In this document: piece by piece, positions 16,571 to 24,891 of the stretch
Layout of the letters: each line of letters starts with the position of its first letter
Position numbering within the stretch: the first letter of the stretch is position 1
Notes under the pieces: model-generated
Told to the model about the DNA's origin: nothing
The model's input: the letters and a program-made list of their open reading frames with translations, nothing else
Databases searched by the model: none
Position numbers and translations under genes: made by a program
Assembly: GCA_964476375.1 (NCBI GenBank)
Contig: CAYYZW010000325.1
Span: forward strand, 1-30,435
DNA from: SAT2750 sp964476375
GTDB lineage: Bacteria > Planctomycetota > Planctomycetia > Pirellulales > Pirellulaceae
Direction: 5' to 3'
Length of the DNA: 30,435 bases

Positions 16571-17452
16571 ATGAAACAACCCATCACGATTGCCAGTTGC
16601 CAGTTCTCGGTGGAAGCCAACCTGGCCCACAACCTGCAAGCCATCCTTTCACAGATTGACGAGGCAGCCGGACGGGGAGCCAGGATTATCCACTTCTCCG
16701 AGACCGCCCTTTCCGGATATGCCGGTGTCGATATTCCATCGACCGGTTCGATCGACTGGCCCCAGCTGCAGGCTGCCACCGAGCAGATCTGCCAGCGGGC
16801 CGCCGAGCACAAAGTCTGGGTGCTGCTGGGAAGTACGCATCGACTGGCGGACGGCATCAAGCCCCATAACTCGGTCTACGTCATCAACGACCGGGGACAG
16901 ATCGTGGAGCGTTATGACAAGCGGTTCTGCACCGGCACGCTCGACCCGGATCCAAACCTGGACCTGGAACATTACTCCCCGGGGAATCACTCCACCGTTT
17001 TTGACGTGGATGGTTATCGCTGTGGTCTGCTGATCTGTTACGACTACCGTTTTCCGGAACTCTACCGGGACCTGGGCCGGCAGGGCGTGGAACTGCTCTT
17101 CCAGTCATTCCACAATGCCCGCCGCGCGCAGGTGGACCACGACGCCTACAACATCTGGCAACAGATCGTTCCTGCCACGATGATGTGCCGTGCCGCCACC
17201 AACCACTTCTGGATCAGTGCCACCAACAGCATGGCGCGCTGCAGCAGCTGGCCCAGTTTCGTCGTCGCACCGGACGGCTCGCTGGTGGACCAGCTTCCGG
17301 AACATACCGATGCGGTCTTGATCAGCCGGGTCGACCAGGACCAGGAGTACTGGGATGCGTCTGCTCCCTGGCGTGATCGATCGGTCAACGGGCAACTGCA
17401 TAGCGGGACAGCCGTCGACCATCCGCGCAGCACCGACCGCACCTGTCTCTAG
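16571..17452 (+). CDS. Carbon-nitrogen hydrolase (nitrilase superfamily)
   Basis: A 293-residue cytoplasmic amidase-type hydrolase. The Glu-Lys-Cys triad is visible: Glu44 in FSETALSGY, Lys117 in YDKRFC and Cys156 in LLICYDYRFPE. N-terminal ITIASCQF and the GSTHRL segment also fit. Superfamily members hydrolyse amides such as N-carbamoyl compounds or omega-amides; the substrate here cannot be fixed. The start at 16571 (MKQPITIASCQF) agrees with the family; the longer open frame from 16466 would run through the tRNA and is not used. The ribosome binding site is weak. It lies 74 bases after the tRNA with no terminator between, so shared transcription is possible. It converges with the FabG/PhaB-like gene seven bases away. 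Confidence 0.92.
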   Translation: MKQPITIASCQFSVEANLAHNLQAILSQIDEAAGRGARIIHFSETALSGYAGVDIPSTGSIDWPQLQAATEQICQRAAEHKVWVLLGSTHRLADGIKPHNSVYVINDRGQIVERYDKRFCTGTLDPDPNLDLEHYSPGNHSTVFDVDGYRCGLLICYDYRFPELYRDLGRQGVELLFQSFHNARRAQVDHDAYNIWQQIVPATMMCRAATNHFWISATNSMARCSSWPSFVVAPDGSLVDQLPEHTDAVLISRVDQDQEYWDASAPWRDRSVNGQLHSGTAVDHPRSTDRTCL

Positions 17453-17459
17453 AACCCGG

Positions 17460-18212
17460 CTAGGCGTACCAGCCACCATTGACGTGCAATGTCTGGCCGC
17501 TCACGTAGCCGGCCAGGTCACTGGCCAGAAAGAGTACCACGCCGGCAATATCCCCGGGTTCCCCGTGCCGGCCCAGTGGAATCTGCTGGAGCATCGCCTC
17601 ACGGTGCTCCTCGGGAATCGAGGTGCTCATCTCTGTCTGGATGAGTCCCGGGGCAATGGCATTAACGGTGATCTGGTCGCGAGCCAGTTCCCGGCTCAGG
17701 GAGCGGGTCAGTCCAACCACGCCGAACTTGGCCGCCGCATAATTCACCTGACCAAACGTCCCCAGGAAAGCAGAGATGCTTGAGAGGTTGATCACACGGC
17801 CGCCCGGGCGAATCCGTTCAGCACTGGCCCGGCAGACGTGATAGACCCCCGAGAGGTTCGTGTCGATGACCTCCTGCCACTCGGTCGTCTCCATTTTCTT
17901 GATCGTGCGGTCTCGGATAATCCCGGCGTTGTTGACCACGATATCGAGGCCACCAAGTTCCCCCACCAGCTGATCAACCATCTGCTCGACCGCCGCCAGG
18001 TCGCGCACGTCAGCCGGGAAACAGGCTGCCCGTTCTCCCAGGTCGGCAGCCAGCCCGTCCAGCCGGGCCGAGCTCTCCGAGCCGGCATCGGCCAGGTCGT
18101 TCAGCGCCAGGGTGGCACCCGCCGCATGCAGTCTGCGAGCGGTCGCTTCCCCCAGTCCCTGCCCCGCCCCGGTCACCAGGGCCACTTTTCCTGAAAGGTC
18201 AATCTGGATCAT
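17460..18212 (-). CDS. FabG/PhaB-like 3-oxoacyl reductase (SDR family)
   Basis: A 250-residue cytoplasmic NAD(P)H-dependent reductase. Motifs: TGAGQGLG (14-21), NNAG (94-97), Ser145, Tyr158 and Lys162 in NYAAAK, and the C-terminal GQTLHVNGGWYA. The FGQVNYAAAK string is shared with PhaB acetoacetyl-CoA reductases as well as FabG, so a role in fatty-acid synthesis or acyl-CoA metabolism is likely but not decided. GGAG sits eight bases before the ATG. It is the last gene of a probable four-gene minus-strand operon, 21 bases after the Nramp-like transporter. There is no acyl carrier protein or other fab gene nearby, which argues against a housekeeping fab cluster. Confidence 0.93.
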   Translation of the reverse strand: MIQIDLSGKVALVTGAGQGLGEATARRLHAAGATLALNDLADAGSESSARLDGLAADLGERAACFPADVRDLAAVEQMVDQLVGELGGLDIVVNNAGIIRDRTIKKMETTEWQEVIDTNLSGVYHVCRASAERIRPGGRVINLSSISAFLGTFGQVNYAAAKFGVVGLTRSLSRELARDQITVNAIAPGLIQTEMSTSIPEEHREAMLQQIPLGRHGEPGDIAGVVLFLASDLAGYVSGQTLHVNGGWYA

Positions 18213-18233
18213 GCGAATCTCCCCCGGGGCAAG

Positions 18234-19796
18234 CTAGAATCCCAGCAGCCGCTGCAGGTAGGGCAGGGCATCAATCTGCAGTGCCTTGAATGTAAAAAAA
18301 CCGAAAAACAGGATCGACCAGGCAATCACGATCATCCGCAGCGGGCCCATTCTCAGTCGCCCGCGGAGAACCCGCCTGTTCATGTAAAGCAGGATCATCG
18401 AGTAGATGAACATCACCCCACCGTTCATGGCAGCCGATGTCTTGAGCAACAGCAGGGGTTTATCCAGGTTCGGGATCAGCAGGATCACCGTCCCCAGCAG
18501 GATCTCACCCCAGAGAAAGCAGAAGTAAAGCCGGCTGAGTGTCCAGAACTTGTTGTCACGGAGATAGTTCACCTTGACGATGTCCGTGGAAATCCTCGCC
18601 ACCGCATCGAGCACTCCCAGTTCCGTCGTCAGCAGGATGGCGATCCCCATGATCAGAAAGGCATGCCTGAGCAGCCCTCCCCCGGGATGCCCGCCCAGCT
18701 CGGTGGCCTGTCCCCAGACAAAGTTCAGGTCATCACCGTACTGCCCCATCCCCTCCTTGAGCGAGCCGGACGAATCGTAGAATAGCGAGTAAGTGATCAG
18801 CGACATCAGGCAGAGGCAGACCACGCAGGTGACAAAGAAGCTCAAGAGGTGCTCGATATTGGCTGCCCGCCACCAGCCGCGCCAGCGTGACATATTCTGG
18901 TCCGTGTGCCGGAAGTGGTACCCCAGCTCGGACGTCGCCTCCTGCTGGCCGGTTACCGGGCTGGTGATGCGGCCAATGTACTTGCCCATCCCGTAGCCCT
19001 TGTCCTTGATAAAATTGCTCTGGCCCAGGTTCGTGCTCCCACCGGCCCCGGCAAAAGCAAGTGCACCGAGCAACATCATCATGGAAAGCCCACTGGCATC
19101 CATGTCGGGCATCGTCCCCACGCTGGTGATCCCGCTGAACATCGCTTCCACCGCATCGGTGCGAATCACCAGCACGCCCAGTACAATCACGATCAGCACG
19201 ATCAGGCTGACAAGAACCGTCTGTATTTTTTCCACGGTGTTATAGACCACCGGTCCAAGCGTGAGTGCGGCACCCACGATCCAGAGGCCGGCGATCCCCA
19301 GGAGTGGGACATAGCGGGCCTGGAAAGTCACTTCCCCGGATTTATTGACAACCTCCTGGGCACCAAACAGCAGCCAGCTGAGCATCGTCCCGGCACCGGT
19401 GGCCCAGCCAGGCCAGGCCCAGGGGAGGATATTCAAAAGCAGCATGATCCAGGCCCAGTGGCGGCTCAGCCGGCAGAAGCCGGTGATCGCACTCTCACCG
19501 GTGACCAGTGTCCAGCGTGCGATTTCCATGTTGAGGAAATACTGGGTACAGACACCAAGCATGCAGGCCCAGAAGAATACAAAGCCCGCCTTGTAGGTGA
19601 TATAAGGCCAGAGAACAAACTCGCCCGACCCCAGGGCCAGGCCGGCCAGCATCAAGCTGGGGCCAATCATCTTTCGCCAGCTCTCCGGTTCCGGCAGGTC
19701 CCGGAAACGCATCGGGGGGAGTGTCCCCTGCGGCATGTCCGACTCGGGTACAAGCTCTTCGCCACTCGGTTCCGATGGAACACCCTTGTCGCTCAT
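18234..19796 (-). CDS. Nramp-like membrane transporter without canonical metal motifs
   Basis: A 520-residue integral membrane protein with about eleven hydrophobic segments and a charged, Pro/Glu-rich N-terminal tail of ~45 residues. It resembles Nramp/LeuT-fold proteins by the opening GPSLMLAGLALGSGEFVLWP and by overall layout. However, the TM1 position that is DPGN in metal-transporting Nramps reads GSGE, and the TM6 MPH motif is replaced by AFAGAGGST. Transport of Mn or Fe should therefore not be assumed; the substrate is unknown. I chose the ATG at 19796 (MSDKGVPSEPSG) because AGGA lies eight bases upstream. It is in a tight operon: the 31-residue membrane peptide ends 22 bases upstream and the SDR begins 21 bases downstream. 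Confidence 0.85.
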   Translation of the reverse strand: MSDKGVPSEPSGEELVPESDMPQGTLPPMRFRDLPEPESWRKMIGPSLMLAGLALGSGEFVLWPYITYKAGFVFFWACMLGVCTQYFLNMEIARWTLVTGESAITGFCRLSRHWAWIMLLLNILPWAWPGWATGAGTMLSWLLFGAQEVVNKSGEVTFQARYVPLLGIAGLWIVGAALTLGPVVYNTVEKIQTVLVSLIVLIVIVLGVLVIRTDAVEAMFSGITSVGTMPDMDASGLSMMMLLGALAFAGAGGSTNLGQSNFIKDKGYGMGKYIGRITSPVTGQQEATSELGYHFRHTDQNMSRWRGWWRAANIEHLLSFFVTCVVCLCLMSLITYSLFYDSSGSLKEGMGQYGDDLNFVWGQATELGGHPGGGLLRHAFLIMGIAILLTTELGVLDAVARISTDIVKVNYLRDNKFWTLSRLYFCFLWGEILLGTVILLIPNLDKPLLLLKTSAAMNGGVMFIYSMILLYMNRRVLRGRLRMGPLRMIVIAWSILFFGFFTFKALQIDALPYLQRLLGF

Positions 19797-19818
19797 GAAA
19801 TGGTCCTGTTCATCTCCA

Positions 19819-19914
19819 TTATCGATGCAGGGCCGACTGGAGCAGCTTCCAGAAACAGAGCCCGACAACGACAAACCCTGCCACCGTCAGGATGATCCAC
19901 TCGATACTCCCCAT
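19819..19914 (-). CDS. 31-residue single-span membrane peptide
   Basis: A small reading frame: start MGSIEW, then a hydrophobic span of about 17 residues (ILTVAGFVVVGLCFW, around 8-22) and a basic end KLLQSALHR. AGGAG is placed eight bases before the ATG. It sits 11 bases after the esterase stop and 22 bases before the Nramp-like start, exactly filling the gap in a same-strand gene row. Positioning, ribosome binding site and membrane-like composition support a real gene. Small single-span partners are known for several transporters; a role as a subunit or regulator of the adjacent transporter is inference. Confidence 0.72.
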   Translation of the reverse strand: MGSIEWIILTVAGFVVVGLCFWKLLQSALHR

Positions 19915-19925
19915 CTGGATGACTC

Positions 19926-20675
19926 CTACTTTCCACGCCGATGAGAGAGCAACCAGTCGTATACCTTGTCGTTGGCATAGGTGGCACTCCAGCTGTTATG
20001 TCCCACGCCCGGGTAAATCGTCAACGTCACATTCTCTCCCCCTGCCCCGGAGATCGCATCGACCATCTGCTGGCTTCGCGAGAGTGGGACAACGGTATCC
20101 TTATCCCCGTGAAACACCCAGATCGGAATCTCCTTGAGGGCATCCACCATCCTGGGATCCCCGCCTCCACAAATCGGCACTCCGGCCGCAAACAGCCGCG
20201 GGTAACGGGCCATCAGGTCCCAGCTGCCGTAACCACCCATGCTCAGGCCGGTCACATAGATCCGCTTGCGATCCACCTTCAGCCGCCCGGCCAGGTTCTC
20301 GACCAGGGCAACCATGGCTGCGGCATCCCAGCGTTTCCCACTTTGACACTGCGGAGAGGCAACCACGAAGGGAAAGTCCTTGCGATCAGCAACGATCTTC
20401 GGTGGTCCCCATTTTTTCACCCGTTCCAGGTCGTTTCCTCTTTCCCCGGCTCCATGCAGAAACAGCATCAATGGCAACTTTCTCTTGCCATCATACTGCT
20501 CGGGAACAAACAGCAAGTAATCGACTTTTGTCTCGTCTTCTTTCCCATCCACCCTGGTTGTGAACGCGAACTGCTCGGCAGTCTGGGTTCCGGGAACCGG
20601 GTCCGCAGCCGGCAGGGAACCTGCCAGCTGCAGGCAGCCCAGGGCGGCGAGAATAGAAAAAACAAATACTCGCAT
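19926..20675 (-). CDS. Exported alpha/beta-hydrolase (esterase, PHB-depolymerase-like)
   Basis: A 249-residue secreted hydrolase. Signal peptide about 1-24 (cleavage near LPAAD). The triad is Ser145 in GLSMGGYGS, Asp193 in HGDKDTVVP and His226 in GVGHNSW, with the oxyanion region MLFLHGAGERG (70-80). The architecture is that of the poly(3-hydroxybutyrate) depolymerase-like/LpqC esterases, which are common in Planctomycetes and often act on ester-linked plant or bacterial polymers. The exact substrate is unknown. AAGGA is eight bases before the chosen ATG; an upstream 76-residue extension has no signal-like character. It is the first gene of the probable operon at 17460-20675. Confidence 0.93.
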   Translation of the reverse strand: MRVFVFSILAALGCLQLAGSLPAADPVPGTQTAEQFAFTTRVDGKEDETKVDYLLFVPEQYDGKRKLPLMLFLHGAGERGNDLERVKKWGPPKIVADRKDFPFVVASPQCQSGKRWDAAAMVALVENLAGRLKVDRKRIYVTGLSMGGYGSWDLMARYPRLFAAGVPICGGGDPRMVDALKEIPIWVFHGDKDTVVPLSRSQQMVDAISGAGGENVTLTIYPGVGHNSWSATYANDKVYDWLLSHRRGK

Positions 20676-20788
20676 GGAAACATCCTTTCCAGGAAAGAAG
20701 CCGGGCGACGACCCGCACGATCGCATACGCCCATGGTAGCGACCTGGCAGGGAGTTCGCAGCAGCACCCCGCCGAGTTTCTTCCAGGA

Positions 20789-22675
20789 TCAGCCGTTGAG
20801 CTCCACCGACTCCTCCCAGTGTTCTTCCAGACGACCAAGCTCCTGCTGGAGCGAGACAAGTTCCTGCTGGCATTTTTTCACCAGATCCCCGTCCCGCTGG
20901 CAATCGGGGTCTGCCAGCTGCTCATAGAGCCGGTCGATGCCCGCCTGGCACTCGGCAATCTCTTCTTCCAGCTCTTCCGCCTTGCGATAGGGGAAACGGC
21001 GGCGGGACACATCCTTCTTTTCTCGCCGGGTGGAAGATCCTGCGGAGCGGGGTACATCCTCTTCTTCCAGATCTTCCTTGACCACCTGGGTATAAGTATC
21101 GTAGTTGCCATGAACCAGCCGTGTCCGATCTCTCTCCAGCACCATCAGGCGATCAACCACCTGGTTCAGAAAAAAGCGGTCATGGCTGACGACCAGCACG
21201 GTGCCATCAAACTGCTGCAGGGACGCCTCCAGCGATGCGCGGGCCCAGAGGTCCAGATGATTGGTCGGTTCATCCAGCACCAGCAGATTGGCATCCAGGG
21301 CCGCCAGGCGGGCCAGTGCGACACGACAGCGTTCCCCCCCACTGAGACTACCTACCACCTGCAGGGCGACCTCATCCTGGATACCAAAGCGGGCCAGTAG
21401 ATCCCGCCGCTGCTGCTCGGTAAACTGCTTGTGATCCGGCCGGATCGCCTCGACCACAGGCAGGTCATCCTCCAGGTCCGCCAGTTTCTGGTCAAAGTAG
21501 CCCATCTTGACACCACGTCCCCAGGAGACCTGTCCGCTGTCGACCGGAAGCTGTTCCAGCAGGCAGCGAAGGAGTGTCGTCTTGCCTGAACCGTTGACGC
21601 CAAGGATCCCCCACTTCTGCCCGCGTTCCAGGTCCAGTTGCAGGTCCTCAAAAAGTGGACTGCCGCCGTCAAAGGACTTGCTGATTCCCTCGGCTCGCAG
21701 CACGATATCTCCCGACCGGGACGGCTCGGGGAAGCCCATCACCGGAGAGGGGACCTCCCGAGGAGCATCCACCGGCTCGATCCGCTCAAGCTTCTTTCTC
21801 CGGTCCTCCGCCTGGGCATGTTTCTGTCCATGGTGATGCCGCCGGACAAAATCTTCCAGGCGGGCAATCTCCTCCTGCTGCCTCTGGAAGGTCTTGCGTT
21901 CGACCTGGAGCCGTTCGGATTTCTGCTCCACGTAGCGTGAATAATTCCCCTTGTAGGAAACCACTGTCCCCTGGAAAAGCTCCAGGGTTCGCGTCGCCAG
22001 CCGGTCCAGCAGCTGGCGATCATGGCTGACCATCAGGACCGTCTTCCGGCAGCCGAGCAGGTGTTTCTCGAGCCACTCGGTCGCTTCCAGGTCCAGGTGG
22101 TTCGACGGTTCATCAAGCAGGATCAGGTCGGCCGGATCCAGTAGCAAGCGGGCCAGCAACAAGCGATTCTGCTGGCCACCACTGAGCTGTTCCACCGGTT
22201 GCCGGTAACTGGTCGCTGCAAACCCGAGTCCACCAAGCACACGTTCAACACGGTGGTCCAGGTGGTAACCATCCAGCTCTCGAAGCCGGTGCTGAAGAAT
22301 ATCGAACTCCTCCTCCAGTCGCTCCGATTCGTCGCCCTGCTCGACTCTTGCAATCTCGCTCGCCAGCTGTTCGGCCCGGCGGCTCATCTCACGCAGCGGC
22401 TCGAGCGGTTCCATTGCCAGATCCCAGAGCGTCGCTCCGGCCGGAAATATGGGCCGCTGGGGAAGGAAGGCCATCGCGGCGTTACCGTGCACCTGGAACT
22501 CTCCCCCGTCCGCCTCCAGCTCGCCGCTGATAATATTCAGCAGTGTCGTCTTGCCCGAGCCGTTGGGGCCAACCAGTGCGACCCGCTCTCCCGTGGAAAG
22601 CTGGAAAGAGGCCCCGTCCAGGACCGGGTCCTGGGAAAAGTACTTGCGGATTTCACTGGCGGTAAACAAGATCAT
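20789..22675 (-). CDS. ABC-F family ATPase (EttA/Uup/YheS-like)
   Basis: A 628-residue soluble protein with two ATP-binding cassettes and no membrane segments, so a translation factor rather than a transporter. Cassette 1: Walker A GPNGSGKTT (36-44), signature LSGGQQ (164-169), Walker B LILLDEPSNHLD (184-195). Cassette 2: GVNGSGKTT (359-367), LSGGER (444-449), LLVLDEPTNHLD (464-475). The charged linker at ~245-320 matches the P-site-tRNA interaction motif, and the C-terminus is a coiled coil (EELEEEIAECQAGIDRL). Subfamily cannot be fixed, though the C-terminal coil suggests Uup- or YheS-like. The chosen ATG at 22675 opens the family-like MILFTASEIRKYF; its ribosome binding site is weak. Divergent from miaE. 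Confidence 0.95.
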   Translation of the reverse strand: MILFTASEIRKYFSQDPVLDGASFQLSTGERVALVGPNGSGKTTLLNIISGELEADGGEFQVHGNAAMAFLPQRPIFPAGATLWDLAMEPLEPLREMSRRAEQLASEIARVEQGDESERLEEEFDILQHRLRELDGYHLDHRVERVLGGLGFAATSYRQPVEQLSGGQQNRLLLARLLLDPADLILLDEPSNHLDLEATEWLEKHLLGCRKTVLMVSHDRQLLDRLATRTLELFQGTVVSYKGNYSRYVEQKSERLQVERKTFQRQQEEIARLEDFVRRHHHGQKHAQAEDRRKKLERIEPVDAPREVPSPVMGFPEPSRSGDIVLRAEGISKSFDGGSPLFEDLQLDLERGQKWGILGVNGSGKTTLLRCLLEQLPVDSGQVSWGRGVKMGYFDQKLADLEDDLPVVEAIRPDHKQFTEQQRRDLLARFGIQDEVALQVVGSLSGGERCRVALARLAALDANLLVLDEPTNHLDLWARASLEASLQQFDGTVLVVSHDRFFLNQVVDRLMVLERDRTRLVHGNYDTYTQVVKEDLEEEDVPRSAGSSTRREKKDVSRRRFPYRKAEELEEEIAECQAGIDRLYEQLADPDCQRDGDLVKKCQQELVSLQQELGRLEEHWEESVELNG

Positions 22676-22786
22676 TGGTGCACTTGTTTCCTGGTGCTTC
22701 TGCGGCGGTCGACAAGCCGCCATAATAAAAATCACGACCCCCCCGGCAGCCGGTCACTTTCTCCAACCGAGTCCGAAGCACCCCCG

Positions 22787-23368
22787 ATGATCATGCTCAA
22801 CTTGCAATCGACAACATCCAACCGCTGGCTCAGGCAGGTCTCGGAGAACCTGGAAGAGATCCTAATCGACCATGCCCATTGTGAAAACAAGGCAGCCCGT
22901 GCAGCCCTGAACTTGATCTTTGCCTATGTCGAGAACGAGCCACTCTGCCGGGCCATGAGCTCGATCGTGATCGAGGAGCTGGAACATTTTCACCTCGTGC
23001 GTGAACTTCTCACGCAGCGCGGCATCCGTTTCCGCCGTATCCGGCAGAGCAATTACGGGGCCCAGCTGGCAGCCCTGGTTCGCCCTACCGAGCCACAGCG
23101 GGCAGTCGACCGGCTCCTGGTCGCCGGGCTCATCGAGGCCCGTAGCTGCGAGCGATTTGACCTGCTTCGCAGGCATGTCGAGGATGCGGAACTGGCCGAC
23201 TTTTACGAGAGTCTGTTCGAGTCCGAGGCGGGGCACCATGCGACCTATGTGCGACATGCGCGGGATTTTGCTAGTGACGACGAGGTTGAAAAGCGGCTCT
23301 ATGAACTCGCCTGCCTGGAAGCAGAGATCATCGAGGTGGGAGATACTCTTCCCCGCATGCACAGCTAG
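22787..23368 (+). CDS. miaE: tRNA 2-methylthio-N6-isopentenyl-adenosine hydroxylase
   Basis: A 193-residue ferritin-like di-iron monooxygenase that hydroxylates the isopentenyl group of ms2i6A37 in tRNA. Di-iron ligand candidates: Glu33 (AHCENKAA), Glu63/Glu64 with His67 (EELEHFHL), Glu117 (IEARSCERF) and Glu147 with His150 (ESEAGHH). EILIDHAHCENKAA and LIEARSCERF are strongly MiaE-like. The start at 22787 (MIMLNLQS) is the first reasonable ATG; the long frame from 22199 runs antisense to the ABC-F gene. An alternative ATG is two codons later. No clear Shine-Dalgarno sequence. It converges with the LeuB-like gene and the two stops overlap in the palindrome CTAG (23365-23368). Confidence 0.95.
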   Translation: MIMLNLQSTTSNRWLRQVSENLEEILIDHAHCENKAARAALNLIFAYVENEPLCRAMSSIVIEELEHFHLVRELLTQRGIRFRRIRQSNYGAQLAALVRPTEPQRAVDRLLVAGLIEARSCERFDLLRRHVEDAELADFYESLFESEAGHHATYVRHARDFASDDEVEKRLYELACLEAEIIEVGDTLPRMHS

Positions 23369-24423
23369 AGAGCCTCGCAGACCAGGTCTCCCACCTCCGT
23401 GGTGGAATGCCCCATCCGACCGGCCGCCTGGCTCTCCATCTGCGTCCCGGTCACATGCTTGATCGCCTCGATCACCTGCCGCCCGGCAGCCTCCTGGCCG
23501 GAATGCTCAAGCAACATCCCCATGGCGGCAATCGCCGCGATCGGGTTGATCACGTTCTTCCCGGTATATTTCGGAGCACTCCCGCCCATCGGCTCAAACA
23601 TGCTGGTCCCCCCCTCATCGGGGTTCAGGTTCCCACCGGCAGCAACTCCCATGCCTCCCTGAACCATCGCCCCCAGGTCAGTGATAATGTCCCCGAACAT
23701 GTTGGTGGTCACAATCACATCGTAGTATTCCGGGTTCTTGATCATCCACATGCAGCAGGCGTCGACATGGTTATAGTCCGCTTCCACGTCCGGGTAGTCC
23801 TCGGCAACCTCACGGAAGGTTCGATCCCAGAGGTCATGGCCAAAAGTCAGGACGTTGGTCTTGGCAACCAGCGTGAGCCGCTTGCCGGAGGGGTTGTTGC
23901 GCCGCTGCGTGTACTCGAAAGCCCAGCGAATACATCGCTCGCAGCCCCTGCGGGTGTAGACCGCCGACTGCGTGGCAACTTCATCCGCGGTCCCTTTCTT
24001 GAGAAAGCCGCCGACGCCACAGTAAAGATCCTCGGTGTTCTCCCGAACAACGACGAAGTTAATATCGTCCGGCCCCTTGCCTGAGAGCGGGGTCTCCACA
24101 CCGGGATAGAGCTCCACCGGCCGCAGGTTGATGTACTGGTCAAGCTGGAAACGGAGGTTCAGTAACAGGCCCTTTTCCAGGATTCCTGGAGCGACATCGG
24201 GATGGCCGACCGCGCCGAGGTAAATCGCATCATGTTCTTTTAACTCGCCGACAGCCCCCTCGGGCAGGATCTCGCCGCTGCGCAGGTAGTGTTCGCCACC
24301 AAACTCGTAGGGAGTGAGTTGAAATTCAAATCCCTGCTTCTGGGCCACTGCGGCCAGTACCTTGAGAGCCTCGTCGGTCACCTCCGGTCCGGTCCCGTCG
24401 CCGGGAATTACTGCAATCTTCAT
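23365..24423 (-). CDS. leuB: 3-isopropylmalate dehydrogenase-like enzyme
   Basis: A 352-residue NAD-dependent beta-decarboxylating dehydrogenase. MKIAVIPGDGTGPEVT at the start, the arginine-containing LRFQLDQYINLRPVELYPG, VVRENTEDLYCG, the catalytic Lys in LVAKTNVL, and the metal-site YYDVIVTTNMFGDIITDLGAM are all present. The best guess is LeuB (oxidation of 3-isopropylmalate in leucine synthesis), because the family fits and leuA lies 5.6 kb away with its own leucine attenuator. Isocitrate-, homoisocitrate- or tartrate-type specificity cannot be excluded from motifs. Start choice: ATG 24423 fits the family N-terminus; a GTG at 24438 is also possible. It has no visible attenuator of its own. 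Confidence 0.85.
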   Translation of the reverse strand: MKIAVIPGDGTGPEVTDEALKVLAAVAQKQGFEFQLTPYEFGGEHYLRSGEILPEGAVGELKEHDAIYLGAVGHPDVAPGILEKGLLLNLRFQLDQYINLRPVELYPGVETPLSGKGPDDINFVVVRENTEDLYCGVGGFLKKGTADEVATQSAVYTRRGCERCIRWAFEYTQRRNNPSGKRLTLVAKTNVLTFGHDLWDRTFREVAEDYPDVEADYNHVDACCMWMIKNPEYYDVIVTTNMFGDIITDLGAMVQGGMGVAAGGNLNPDEGGTSMFEPMGGSAPKYTGKNVINPIAAIAAMGMLLEHSGQEAAGRQVIEAIKHVTGTQMESQAAGRMGHSTTEVGDLVCEAL

Positions 24424-24577
24424 TACCTCGATTTTCACTCCCGCGAGAGGGTTGTCACTGGGGCCAAAAGAACGATTCTACCAGCCTACCGAAGGGCTGT
24501 GGAGCAGGCAGGGAACGAATCGGCGCAGCGACAACCGGTAACCAGAAGCGGTGTCTCGAAAGAAGCAGCCGGGGAAA

Positions 24578-24591
24578 GAGAACTAGTTCTC
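24578..24591. other. Perfect 14-bp palindrome at the end of the zinc-ribbon-like gene
   Basis: GAGAACTAGTTCTC spans the stop codon of the gene at 24583-24891. No loop is possible, so this is a DNA-level palindrome rather than a hairpin. It could be a protein site or chance. Confidence 0.4.
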
Positions 24592-24891
24592 GCTGAAACC
24601 GACTCGCATCGGAACCTCGCGACCAAGCGGGTTCTTGAGGTACTCGCGGTAACAATCGGCACAGATATCGTAGCGATGCTTCTGGTAGAAGTCGTCGGCG
24701 AGCTGTTCACTCTCCCCGTCTTCCAGTTGCTCCAGCATGTCCTGGATCTCAAGCAGGTGATCTCGCTCGTCATCCAGGTCATCCGCATCCAGCGGCTCCA
24801 TGATTGCCTGGACTTCAAGACGGACAACGTATCGCAAGTCAACTTCCGGATCGATCAGTCGTTTGCAGCGATCACAAGAATAATGAATCAT
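24583..24891 (-). CDS. Small CxxC/CxxC protein, planctomycete-type unknown
   Basis: A 102-residue protein starting MIHYSCDRCKRLIDPEVDLR. Two CxxC pairs (Cys6/Cys9 and Cys77/Cys80 in DICADCY) suggest a structural zinc site bracketing an acidic helical middle (about 32-66, with DADDLDDERDHLLEIQDMLE). I associate this layout with a conserved planctomycete family of unknown function, from memory only. AGAGGG lies about eight bases before the ATG at 24891; the longer frame to 25206 crosses the ferredoxin terminator. Its likely role is as a small adaptor or nucleic-acid/protein-binding protein; this is open. Confidence 0.85.
   Translation of the reverse strand: MIHYSCDRCKRLIDPEVDLRYVVRLEVQAIMEPLDADDLDDERDHLLEIQDMLEQLEDGESEQLADDFYQKHRYDICADCYREYLKNPLGREVPMRVGFSEN

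Noticed and set aside
22199..22786. Long N-terminal extension of miaE
   Set aside because: It is antisense to the conserved ABC-F coding region and MiaE proteins begin near the chosen ATG.
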